The notes under the pieces: model-generated
Database searches by the model: none
What the model was told of the DNA's origin: nothing
Seen by the model: the letters and a program-made list of their open reading frames with translations, nothing else
Program-made: the position numbers and the translations under genes
Part shown: positions 8,213 to 15,826 of the stretch, piece by piece
Layout: each line of letters opens with the position of its first letter
How positions within the stretch are numbered: the first letter of the stretch is position 1
Assembly (NCBI GenBank): GCA_947630335.1
Contig: CANRHE010000012.1
Location: forward strand, 1 to 35,179
Reading direction: 5' to 3'
DNA: 35,179 nucleotides
Source of the DNA: an uncultured Sphingobacterium sp.
Lineage (GTDB): Bacteria; Bacteroidota; Bacteroidia; Sphingobacteriales; Sphingobacteriaceae

Positions 8213-8259
8213 TTCTGACATATAAACTGGCAGAATATGTTTCTATTTGGCTAAATTTG
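8213..8259 (+). promoter_or_regulatory. Putative hemC promoter sharing the hemA motif
   Basis: The -7 box TAAATTTG (8252-8259) matches TAnnTTTG. CTGGCAGAAT (8227-8236) lies 25 bases before it, matching CTGACAGAAT of hemA at 9 of 10 positions and nearly the same distance; a second TGACATA copy begins 12 bases upstream at 8216. The leader to the GTG start is about 25 bases. Confidence 0.5.
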
Positions 8260-8292
8260 TAAATACTTTTTACGAAACGTAAATCATTAACA

Positions 8293-9879
8293 GTGAATAG
8301 AAAATTAATAATTGGAACTCGAGGCAGTCAACTTGCTTTGTGGCAAGCAAACTATATTAAGGATAGATTGGCTGAAATTGGGGTAGATGCTGAATTAAAA
8401 ATTATCAAAACTCAAGGTGATATCATTCAGCACTTAAGATTAGATAAATTAGAAGGAAAGGGATTCTTCACAAAAGAACTTGAAGAAGAGTTACTCTCGT
8501 CAAAAATAGATTTAGCTGTTCACTCCCATAAAGATCTACCTACTGTGAATCCTCCTGGGTTAATTATTGCAGCAGTTTCTGAACGTGAAGATCCGTCCGA
8601 AGTTATAATTATGCATAAGGACTGTGTTGATCTAACAAAGCGCTTATCACTCAAACACAACGGTACAGTAGGGACATCTTCTAATAGAAGAAAAGCACAA
8701 TTACTATCACTTCGTCCCGATTTAGAGTTTGAAGATTTACGAGGTAATTTGCAAACGCGAATACAAAAGCTTAGAGATGAAAAATATGATGCAATTGTAT
8801 TAGCTAAAGCTGGGGTATCGAGAATTGATATTGATTTATCTGATTTTCATATTGAAGTAATTTCGCCAGTTGAAATTATTCCTGCTCCTGCGCAAGGAGT
8901 TTTAGCAATTCAAATTAGAGAAGAAGATAAAGAGCTATTTACAATTTTACAACAGCTAAATAATGAGGCAGTTGCAAGGACTATTACCGTAGAACGCAAA
9001 GTACTTAACATGTTCGATGCAGGCTGTCATGCTCCTTTAGGTTGTTATTGTCGAGAAATAAATGGTAAATATGAAGCTTGGACTTCGATAGCAGAGACTA
9101 ATGAAGAATTCCCTGATCGGATCTACATACAATCAGAGACTACCGATGGAATGGCGGAAACCATATTTAAAAAATACCAAAAAGATAGAAAAATTGCTTC
9201 TTCGGTTTTTATTTCCAGAGACCTAGATAAACAATCATACTTAGCAAAAGCATTAGTAAAACATAATATAACAATTGATGCCCGCTCATTAATTAAAGTA
9301 TATCCAACGATCAATAATTTAGACTCTTTTATTTTAAAACAAGCAGATTGGATTTTCTTCAATAGTAAAAATGCTATAGAACACTTTTTTAAATTGAATC
9401 CAGTAATACTGAAAAAAACAAAAATTGGTGTTTTAGGAAGAGGATCTGAAGCAACCTTACGTAAATATAATCGAGTAGCAGATTTTTCGGGGGATGACCT
9501 TGGAATTAGTACAGAAGCAATTGCTCAAGAGTTTGCGAGAATAGTTGATGGACAGACTGTATTTATACCAAGAGCTGAAGGATCTCTTATGAGTATACAA
9601 AATGCTCTAACAAGTAATACAACTGTGATTGACATGCCAATATATGAAACTGTTCTTGAAGATAATATTGACAAATCTTATGCTGAAGTTCTAATCTTCA
9701 CTAGTCCAAGTAATGTAAAAGCATATTTTCAGAGTAATGAAATAGATCCCGAACAAAAAATTATATGTATCGGATACTCTACTGCAAAAATCATAGAAGA
9801 AATGGGGTTACCATATACTTTACCTTTTTCTCCGGATGAAATAGGTTTAGCAGAGGCTGTATTTGGTCTAGATATTTAA
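8293..9879 (+). CDS. hemC: Fused hydroxymethylbilane synthase / uroporphyrinogen-III synthase
   Basis: A 528-residue bifunctional protein. Residues 1 to about 300 are porphobilinogen deaminase (GTRGSQLALWQANY, LAVHSHKDLPT, EDPSEVII, GTSSNRRKAQLL, LRGNLQTRIQKL, and DAGCHAPLGC with the dipyrromethane-cofactor cysteine at Cys245). Residues about 300-528 resemble uroporphyrinogen-III synthase (HemD): VFISRDL opening, DWIFFNSKNAIEHFF, VLGRGSEATLRKY, IPRAEGS, LIFTSPSNVKAYF, CIGYSTAKIIEEMG. The fusion would channel the unstable linear hydroxymethylbilane straight to ring closure. The start is GTG at 8293, giving the family start MNRKLIIGTRGS. A terminator follows, so hemB is probably transcribed separately. 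Confidence 0.94.
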   Translation: MNRKLIIGTRGSQLALWQANYIKDRLAEIGVDAELKIIKTQGDIIQHLRLDKLEGKGFFTKELEEELLSSKIDLAVHSHKDLPTVNPPGLIIAAVSEREDPSEVIIMHKDCVDLTKRLSLKHNGTVGTSSNRRKAQLLSLRPDLEFEDLRGNLQTRIQKLRDEKYDAIVLAKAGVSRIDIDLSDFHIEVISPVEIIPAPAQGVLAIQIREEDKELFTILQQLNNEAVARTITVERKVLNMFDAGCHAPLGCYCREINGKYEAWTSIAETNEEFPDRIYIQSETTDGMAETIFKKYQKDRKIASSVFISRDLDKQSYLAKALVKHNITIDARSLIKVYPTINNLDSFILKQADWIFFNSKNAIEHFFKLNPVILKKTKIGVLGRGSEATLRKYNRVADFSGDDLGISTEAIAQEFARIVDGQTVFIPRAEGSLMSIQNALTSNTTVIDMPIYETVLEDNIDKSYAEVLIFTSPSNVKAYFQSNEIDPEQKIICIGYSTAKIIEEMGLPYTLPFSPDEIGLAEAVFGLDI

Positions 9880-9888
9880 ACATATTTT

Positions 9889-9923
9889 AAATAAGAGCCA
9901 TTAATACTAAATGGCTCTTATTT
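9889..9923 (+). terminator. Terminator after hemCD
   Basis: A 14-bp perfect stem (9889-9902 with 9910-9923) around a 7-base loop, 9 bases after the hemCD stop. The T-tract is short (TTATTTC), so efficiency may be partial. Confidence 0.75.
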
Positions 9924-9963
9924 CATTAATTATTCTTCAATTCTAATTTTTCAATCTACTATA

Positions 9964-10935
9964 ATGTTACAACGTCCAAGAAGAAATAGAAAATCAGCTA
10001 TCATACGTGATATGATACAAGAGACACATTTATCGTCATCAAACTTAATCTTCCCTTTATTTATTATTGATGGAAATAATCAAAAAAAGGAAGTAAAATC
10101 GATGCCAGGTATTTTTCGCTATTCCATAGATAATTTATTACGAGAAGTAGATAGTTGCATGAATATAGGTCTTCGTGCTTTTGACTTATTTCCTGCGGTA
10201 GAAGAATCTTTAAAGGATAAATATGCTACAGAAAGTTACAAAGAAGGCACTTTGTATCTTCGTGCAATTGAAGCTGTTAAAAAGAATTTTCCTGAAGCAT
10301 GTATTGTTACGGACGTCGCGATGGATCCATATAGTTCAGATGGACATGATGGAATTGTCGAAAATGGAGAAATTCTTAACGATGAAACCTTAGAAGTTCT
10401 TGGCAAGATGGCTTTAGCTCATGCTCATCACGGAGCAGACATTATTGCACCTTCAGATATGATGGATGGACGCATAGGTTATATTCGTAATATTCTAGAC
10501 ACAAATGGGTTCACAAATGTCTCTCTGATGTCATATACTGCAAAATACGCATCTGCTTTTTACGGACCTTTTCGTGATGCTTTAGGCTCCGCACCGAAAA
10601 AAGGTGATAAAAAAACATATCAGATGAACCCCGCAAATAGTAGAGAAGCTTTAATTGAAGCACAATTAGATATGGAGGAAGGTGCAGACTTTTTAATGGT
10701 AAAACCAGGATTACCATATCTTGATATTATCAAGTTATTGAATGATAATTTTGACTTACCAATTGCTGCTTACAACGTCTCTGGTGAGTATGCAATGTTA
10801 AAAGCAGCAATTGCCAATGGTTGGTTGGCTGATTCAGCTATATTAGAAACACTTTTAAGTTTCAAACGTGCTGGGGCAACTTCAATATTGACATATCATG
10901 CCAAAGAAGTTATAGAAAAAGGATATATTAAATAA
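9964..10935 (+). CDS. hemB: Delta-aminolevulinic acid dehydratase (porphobilinogen synthase)
   Basis: A 323-residue enzyme condensing two 5-aminolevulinate molecules into porphobilinogen. The opening RPRRNRKSAIIRDMI, then LIFPLFI, is typical. The two Schiff-base lysines are Lys194 in SYTAKYASAFYGPFRDA and Lys247 in FLMVKPGLPYLD. The active-site metal segment reads VTDVAMDPYSSDGHDGI: the three cysteines of zinc-type enzymes are absent and aspartate is present, so a magnesium or potassium-supported enzyme is expected. The gene is framed by terminators on both sides, with about 40 bases of AT-rich leader in which I see no convincing promoter, so some read-through from hemC is likely. Confidence 0.96.
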   Translation: MLQRPRRNRKSAIIRDMIQETHLSSSNLIFPLFIIDGNNQKKEVKSMPGIFRYSIDNLLREVDSCMNIGLRAFDLFPAVEESLKDKYATESYKEGTLYLRAIEAVKKNFPEACIVTDVAMDPYSSDGHDGIVENGEILNDETLEVLGKMALAHAHHGADIIAPSDMMDGRIGYIRNILDTNGFTNVSLMSYTAKYASAFYGPFRDALGSAPKKGDKKTYQMNPANSREALIEAQLDMEEGADFLMVKPGLPYLDIIKLLNDNFDLPIAAYNVSGEYAMLKAAIANGWLADSAILETLLSFKRAGATSILTYHAKEVIEKGYIK

Positions 10936-10956
10936 ACGATAGTAATTATTACCGTC

Positions 10957-10995
10957 AAGAAGGCCTCTCATTAAAGATAGGCCTTCTTAGTTTTT
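10957..10995 (+). terminator. Terminator after hemB
   Basis: AAGAAGGCCT (10957-10966) pairs with AGGCCTTCTT (10979-10988) across a 12-base loop, followed by AGTTTTT. It is a classic intrinsic terminator 21 bases after the hemB stop. Confidence 0.88.
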
Positions 10996-11062
10996 AAATC
11001 CTGACCAGGATATGAATTACTTTTAATTTTAAATAGATAACTTTACATAATTTTGAATTACA

Positions 11063-12370
11063 ATGAAAGCACAAGATATATCAAGAGAGAAGTCAACAGA
11101 ACTTTTTGAAAAAGCAAAAAACTATTTTCCTGGGGGGGTAAATTCTCCAGTTCGCGCATTCAAATCAGTATATGGTACACCACTATTTATTGAACGTGGA
11201 GACAAAGCTCATATTTGGGATGCAGACGGAAATGAATTTGTTGACTTTTGTTGCTCTTGGGGACCGCTAATATTAGGCCACAATACCCCAGAAATACGTG
11301 AAGCCGTACAATCTCAATTAGGAAAAGGTTTGAGTTTTGGAGCTCCGACTGCTTTAGAAAACCAGCTAGCTGATCTTATAATAAAAAATAACTCCTTCAT
11401 TGAAAAAATTCGCTTTGTGAGTTCTGGAACAGAAGCAGTGATGTCAGCTATACGATTAGCTAGAGGCTATACCAAGCGAGATAAAATTGTAAAATTTGAG
11501 GGATGTTATCACGGTCACTCCGACTCCTTGCTCGTTAAAGCAGGATCAGGATTGGTTACTTTTGGAGAAACATCGTCTTCAGGTGTCCCTAAATCTTTTG
11601 CTGATGAAACTATAGTCATTGCCTTGAATGATAGACAGGCGTTAGAAAAAGTGTTTAATGATTTTAAAAATCAAATAGCAGCCGTAATTATTGAAGGTAT
11701 TCCAGCAAACAATGGATTGTTGATTCAAGATAAAGAATACATACAATTCTTGCGCGATATTACCAATAAAAATGGTTCTTTACTTATTTTCGATGAAGTT
11801 ATTACAGGTTTTCGTTTAGGTTTTGAAGGTGCAGCTAAATATTATGATATCCAACCCGATATTTTGACTTATGGCAAAATAATTGGAGGAGGTATGCCTG
11901 TAGGAGCATATGGAGCATCTAATGAGGTCATGAGTAATATATCTCCAGATGGTAATGTGTACCAGGCGGGTACATTGTCTGGTAATCCTGTGGCTATGGC
12001 GGCCGGCATAGCTGCATTAAGCATTTTATCAAAACCTAATTTTTATACCAATTTAGAAAAAACGACACAAAACTTCGTAAATGAATTGAGACAATTCATT
12101 GCTGAGAATAATTTAGAGTTACAAATTTTCACAATCGGTTCCATTTTTTGGTTTGCATTTACGTCAGAAAAGAAAGTACAGCGAGCGGATCAGATTGATC
12201 CTGCTTCTATGGAAAAATATAAAATAATGCATCGTGAACTACTCAACAGAGGTATTTATTTTGGACCTTCTGGTTATGAAGTAGGTTTTATATCAGCAGC
12301 TCATACGAGCGAGGATTTAGAAAAAGCATTAAATGCAATTAAAGAATCTCTTTTAATCACATTTGGTTAG
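11063..12370 (+). CDS. hemL: Glutamate-1-semialdehyde 2,1-aminomutase
   Basis: A 435-residue PLP enzyme that converts glutamate-1-semialdehyde, the product of HemA, into 5-aminolevulinate. Signatures: FPGGVNSPVRAF near the N-terminus, VSSGTEAVMSAIRLARG, FEGCYHGHSD, IFDEVITGFR (the ring-nitrogen aspartate) and TYGKIIGGGMPVGAYG with the PLP lysine (Lys272). A complete match to the family in length and order. Together with hemA, hemC-hemD and hemB it completes the route from glutamyl-tRNA to uroporphyrinogen III within 5.5 kb. A weak -7-like TAACTTTA (11038-11045) lies upstream. A terminator follows. Confidence 0.97.
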   Translation: MKAQDISREKSTELFEKAKNYFPGGVNSPVRAFKSVYGTPLFIERGDKAHIWDADGNEFVDFCCSWGPLILGHNTPEIREAVQSQLGKGLSFGAPTALENQLADLIIKNNSFIEKIRFVSSGTEAVMSAIRLARGYTKRDKIVKFEGCYHGHSDSLLVKAGSGLVTFGETSSSGVPKSFADETIVIALNDRQALEKVFNDFKNQIAAVIIEGIPANNGLLIQDKEYIQFLRDITNKNGSLLIFDEVITGFRLGFEGAAKYYDIQPDILTYGKIIGGGMPVGAYGASNEVMSNISPDGNVYQAGTLSGNPVAMAAGIAALSILSKPNFYTNLEKTTQNFVNELRQFIAENNLELQIFTIGSIFWFAFTSEKKVQRADQIDPASMEKYKIMHRELLNRGIYFGPSGYEVGFISAAHTSEDLEKALNAIKESLLITFG

Positions 12371-12389
12371 TTTTATATAAGATTTTATT

Positions 12390-12421
12390 AAAGCGTAGTA
12401 AGTAAATATCTACGCTTTTTC
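12390..12421 (+). terminator. Terminator after hemL
   Basis: A 9-bp stem AAAGCGTAG/CTACGCTTT (12390-12398 with 12410-12418) followed by TTTTCTTT. Confidence 0.85.
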
Positions 12422-12431
12422 TTTGTGGCAA

Positions 12432-12439
12432 TATATTTG
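12432..12439 (+). promoter_or_regulatory. Putative -7 box for the lipoprotein gene
   Basis: TATATTTG followed by C matches the Bacteroidota -7 consensus exactly. It lies 57 bases before the ATG at 12497 and inside an upstream extension of the reading frame, which supports the later start. Confidence 0.5.
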
Positions 12440-12496
12440 CTCATTAATCCATCAATAGGATATTATGTCATAAGTATAACATTTAACTCAATTCAT

Positions 12497-12919
12497 ATGA
12501 AAAAGATTTTACTAGCCTTTGCCATAGCAAGTGCATCATTAATCACCCTAAACTCTTGCACAAAGGAGTACATTACTAACTACCTTCCTGGAGTTAGTTA
12601 TATACCAAACGTTACACCTGCTGACTGGGCACCCATTAATACAGGAAGCAATATATATTCAGCTCCACTGAAATTTAAAGAGCTAGATAAGCAATACCAA
12701 GAGTCAGGAACGGTTCAAGTAGCATTAGAATTTAACTACGCAAAAGGAACTTATAATGCTATTCCTGCTACAATTAATGGTGTACATTATAGTTTTGATT
12801 ATAAAGTTGGAGAAGTTATATTATATGCGGAAGTATTACCTGGAGGTTCTACTCAAGATATAGATTCAAATATTAAGGCAAAAATAACATTAACGGATGC
12901 TGATTTTGGCGGAAACTAA
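12497..12919 (+). CDS. Small outer-surface or periplasmic lipoprotein of unknown function
   Basis: A 140-residue protein from ATG 12497. The N-terminus is a lipoprotein signal: two lysines, a hydrophobic stretch (ILLAFAIASASLITL) and lipobox LNSC, so the mature protein would start at Cys19. The rest is polar and probably beta-rich, with TPADW and a Y-S-A-P-L-K segment followed by EFNYAKGTYNAIPATING. I recall similar uncharacterised lipoproteins with a (I/V)xPADW motif in Sphingobacteriaceae, but no function. The frame is open 24 codons further upstream, but a -7 promoter box falls there, and only the ATG at 12497 gives a proper signal peptide. It lies between hemL and the phytochrome gene with terminators on both sides, so it is probably monocistronic. 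Confidence 0.75.
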   Translation: MKKILLAFAIASASLITLNSCTKEYITNYLPGVSYIPNVTPADWAPINTGSNIYSAPLKFKELDKQYQESGTVQVALEFNYAKGTYNAIPATINGVHYSFDYKVGEVILYAEVLPGGSTQDIDSNIKAKITLTDADFGGN

Positions 12920-12943
12920 TCCTCTCATCTGCTATCAATAAAT

Positions 12944-12980
12944 AAAAAAGCGAATAATTAAATTAATTATTCGCTTTTTT
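12944..12980 (+). terminator. Terminator after the lipoprotein gene
   Basis: A perfect 17-bp stem (12944-12960 with 12964-12980), 3-base loop, ending in six T. The flanking A-run means it could also work on the other strand, though no minus-strand gene ends here. Confidence 0.87.
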
Positions 12981-13093
12981 ATGCCGAATTTGTAAGTAAT
13001 TATCAATAAATACTCTAATTTTAAAGAGTTTGACCATGTCTTTGAAATATTAAGTTTAATTAGTTAAATAATATACAATAAGTAATTAATACC

Positions 13094-13101
13094 TATCTTT
13101 G
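13094..13101 (+). promoter_or_regulatory. Putative -7 box for the phytochrome operon
   Basis: TATCTTTG matches TAnnTTTG and lies 28 bases before the phytochrome ATG. The octamer TTTGACCA overlaps it (13098-13105) and is repeated at 13029-13036, which could be an operator or an upstream second promoter. Confidence 0.5.
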
Positions 13102-13129
13102 ACCAATTACTCTACCAAACTATACAATC

Positions 13130-15298
13130 ATGGAATCAATAATACTAAATTGTGAAGAGGAGCAGATTCATTTATGCGGAAAAATCCAAAACTTTGGCTA
13201 TCTAATAGTATTTGATGAAAACTTTAATTGTACAGCAATAAGTGAAAACTGTTTAACTTGGATTCCATGTGATCCTAAATTATTATTAAATAAACACTTA
13301 GATTTTTTTCTACCTCATATTGAACTTGATGGTAATTTACATTTGGATATTAAAGATCTTAATAAGTTAAATAAAAGATCATTAACGTATAAAGTTAAAA
13401 TACAAAGTAAGGATTATCAATTAACTATTTATTATAAAAATAATCAAATTTTCTTTGAGTTCGAACAAAATTATAAGTCTGATTTTGAACTTACAAAAAT
13501 AAGTAACTTTCAATTAGAGTTTGAACAAAGTGACAATATTTGGCAGACGTTATGTGAAAATGTTTATAATATTATAGATTTTGACCGTATAATGGTATAT
13601 CAGTTTTTGGAAGACAAAAGTGGTATTGTTATAGCGGAAAATATAAGAGATTATATGGAGCCATTAATTGGATACCGATATCCTGAGTTTGATATACCTT
13701 CACAAGCACGTCAATTATACCTCGCTAACTTATCAAGACAAACATCCAATATTCACGCAGAAACCCCCAATATATATAGCATCACTAATAGCCCTATAGA
13801 CTTATCAAAATCTCAAATTAGAGCTCTATCTCCTATACATTTAAAATATTTAGAAAATTTTGGCGTAAAAGCAAGTGCAAGCTTTTCAATTATTGTTGAT
13901 AATCAATTGTGGGGATTAGTTGCATGCCAAAACTTATCACCCAAATATATACCGTATGATCAAAGAAGTTTGTGTTTATTCATCACACAATATGCCGCTA
14001 TTAAACATGTAATAAATGCACAAAAAATCACGTTAGAGCAAAGTAACATCATAAAAGAAATAGAATTAGAATTAAAAGAAAAACTATTTTATTCAGAATC
14101 TATTGAACTTACTTTAGAGACTTTCGGAGATAGATTTATGCAAACTTTGTCATCTGATGGCTTAGTGATAAAATCAAAAGATTATATCATTAAATTTGGT
14201 AAAACTCCTTCAGATAAAGACTTAGAACAAATTCATGAAAACGTTAATAAGCTTAGCGAAAATGAGAATATTTTCATGACACATTCTTACAGTACAACTA
14301 AATCAAATAATGATTTAGTAGGTCTTGCAAGAATAAGTTTTGATTTTGAAAATGATTTTACGATTTATTGGTTTAGAAAAGAAATACAACTTGAAGAAAA
14401 ATGGGCAGGAATTCCCGAAAAACATGCCATTTATTCTGAAGAAAAACAAGCTATTATTTACTCACCCAGAACTTCATTCCAAATCTGGAAAAAAGAAGTA
14501 AAAGGACAATCAGATAAATGGAGTAAATTTGACCACGCCTTTCTAGTTAGAATCCACAAATTAATACAAGATTCAATTACAAGAAAGATGAGTGAAATTA
14601 AACTACTCAATGAAAAGTTAATCGAAATAAACAATAAGTTAGAAACCTATACACATCAACTTGGCCACGATTTAAAAAACCCGCTGACAAATATTAGAGC
14701 AAGTGCACAAATAATGCAGAAAAAACATGATATCAATCGAGAAATGATTACAAAATTTTCTGCAAATATCTTAGAGTCTGCAATCTTAATTAACGATATT
14801 ATTGACAAAACAATAGAATCTACAAAAGATTCTTGTGGCCTACTGACATACAAAACAATACCTATTGAAGGCTTCATGAATGATATTATAAATCAAGCGG
14901 TAGAAAATTATCATATTAATAATTTTAAAGTAAAAATTGGAGATTTACATCCAATACTTGGCGATAAAACTCTACTATATCAGTTATTTATGAATTTAAT
15001 TAATAACGCTATTAAATTCAGTAGTAAACAGGAGCTTACTAATCTAGAAGTGTATAGTGTACAAGAAAGTGGTAAAACAGTATATTATATTAAAGATAAT
15101 GGTATAGGTATAGCAGACTCCGAAAAACCGAATGTATTCAGTATATTCAAACGTTTATCAAATGCTGATCAATTTGAAGGAAGCGGTATAGGAATGTCGA
15201 TTGTTAAGAGAATTACAGACAAGTTAAATGCGCAAATAAGCTTTGATAGTACTATAGGTGTTGGTACAACTTTTAAAATTTCTTTCCCTAATGAATAG
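13130..15298 (+). CDS. bphP: Bacteriophytochrome sensor histidine kinase
   Basis: A 722-residue red/far-red photoreceptor kinase. Order: PAS with the biliverdin-binding cysteine near the N-terminus (NCEEEQIHLCGKIQNFGYLI, Cys8); GAF with YRYPEFDIPSQAR (Asp188) and SPIHLKYLENFGVKASAS (His237); PHY with IYWFRKE and the tongue motif SPRTSFQIW; then a HisKA dimerisation domain with HDLKNPL (His513) and a HATPase with NLINNAIKFSS, DNGIGIAD and GSGIGMSIVKRI. No receiver domain is attached. The LWGLVAC segment continues with Gln267-Asn268, where canonical bacteriophytochromes have His-His next to the chromophore D ring, an unusual change that may shift spectrum or photoconversion. The stop overlaps the heme oxygenase start by 8 bases. 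No response regulator is adjacent, so the partner is elsewhere. Confidence 0.95.
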   Translation: MESIILNCEEEQIHLCGKIQNFGYLIVFDENFNCTAISENCLTWIPCDPKLLLNKHLDFFLPHIELDGNLHLDIKDLNKLNKRSLTYKVKIQSKDYQLTIYYKNNQIFFEFEQNYKSDFELTKISNFQLEFEQSDNIWQTLCENVYNIIDFDRIMVYQFLEDKSGIVIAENIRDYMEPLIGYRYPEFDIPSQARQLYLANLSRQTSNIHAETPNIYSITNSPIDLSKSQIRALSPIHLKYLENFGVKASASFSIIVDNQLWGLVACQNLSPKYIPYDQRSLCLFITQYAAIKHVINAQKITLEQSNIIKEIELELKEKLFYSESIELTLETFGDRFMQTLSSDGLVIKSKDYIIKFGKTPSDKDLEQIHENVNKLSENENIFMTHSYSTTKSNNDLVGLARISFDFENDFTIYWFRKEIQLEEKWAGIPEKHAIYSEEKQAIIYSPRTSFQIWKKEVKGQSDKWSKFDHAFLVRIHKLIQDSITRKMSEIKLLNEKLIEINNKLETYTHQLGHDLKNPLTNIRASAQIMQKKHDINREMITKFSANILESAILINDIIDKTIESTKDSCGLLTYKTIPIEGFMNDIINQAVENYHINNFKVKIGDLHPILGDKTLLYQLFMNLINNAIKFSSKQELTNLEVYSVQESGKTVYYIKDNGIGIADSEKPNVFSIFKRLSNADQFEGSGIGMSIVKRITDKLNAQISFDSTIGVGTTFKISFPNE

Positions 15299-15815
15299 TG
15301 ACCGTTTAAAAAAAGAAACTAAAGAATATCACGATAGTATTGAACGAGTGATGAATTCAAGCCTCATTTTTTCGAATCGCTTTACAGTTGATCATTACAA
15401 TAAGTTTATTCAACATTCATACAAATACATCGATTATATCACTCCCATAATAGAGGAGGAATGGCCGGAATATTCACCTATATTGGCGGCCAAACATTCG
15501 GCTTTACTAAAAGATATTATAGCACCTTTACCTTTTACTTATAAGAAGAATTTTCCAATAGAAAATAATAGATATTATTATTTAGGTCTTCTTTATATCG
15601 TATTAGGAGCCATGTTAGGAAATAAAATTATACTCAAAAAACTTAAAGAATATCCTTCATTTGAGGGGTATCAGTTTGCATACCTTTCTGAACATCAAGA
15701 AAACCTTTCAGAGATATGGCACAACTTTCAAAATAAAATTAATGCACTAAATAGTGATCAACTCGACAAAGTAATACAAGGTGCAAAAGATGGTTATTCA
15801 TTATTTAGTGAATAA
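15291..15815 (+). CDS. bphO: Biliverdin-producing heme oxygenase (BphO-like)
   Basis: A 174-residue protein starting at ATG 15291, inside the phytochrome stop (ATGAATAG overlap). LKKETKEYHDSIE carries the proximal heme ligand (His14) in the T-x3-H-x3-E pattern of bacterial heme oxygenases. YYYLGLLYIVLGAMLGNKII corresponds to the distal helix GxLYVxEGSxLG, with the usual Glu-Gly-Ser partly replaced by Leu-Gly-Ala. It opens heme to biliverdin, iron and CO, giving the chromophore for the adjacent phytochrome. The coupled overlap supports joint expression. The frame is open 11 codons further upstream from an earlier ATG, but the family-like N-terminus starts at MNSDRLKK. The distal-helix divergence leaves some uncertainty about activity. 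Confidence 0.88.
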   Translation: MNSDRLKKETKEYHDSIERVMNSSLIFSNRFTVDHYNKFIQHSYKYIDYITPIIEEEWPEYSPILAAKHSALLKDIIAPLPFTYKKNFPIENNRYYYLGLLYIVLGAMLGNKIILKKLKEYPSFEGYQFAYLSEHQENLSEIWHNFQNKINALNSDQLDKVIQGAKDGYSLFSE

Positions 15816-15818
15816 CCA
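15791..15818. terminator. Hairpin between converging bphO and thioesterase genes
   Basis: A perfect 10-bp inverted repeat TGGTTATTCA/TGAATAACCA (15791-15800 with 15809-15818), 8-base loop, covering the bphO stop. On the minus strand it is followed by TCTTTTG and lies 9 bases past the thioesterase stop, so it may serve that operon best. T-tracts are weak. Confidence 0.5.
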
Positions 15819-15826
15819 TACTTCTA

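Noticed and set aside
12425..12496. Upstream extension of the lipoprotein gene by 24 codons
   Set aside because: It would bury the signal peptide, overlaps the hemL terminator tail and contains a consensus -7 box; the ATG at 12497 gives a proper lipoprotein signal.
15258..15290. Earlier ATG for the heme oxygenase gene
   Set aside because: The 11 added residues come from the phytochrome C-terminal coding region in another frame; the heme oxygenase-like sequence starts at MNSDRLKK.
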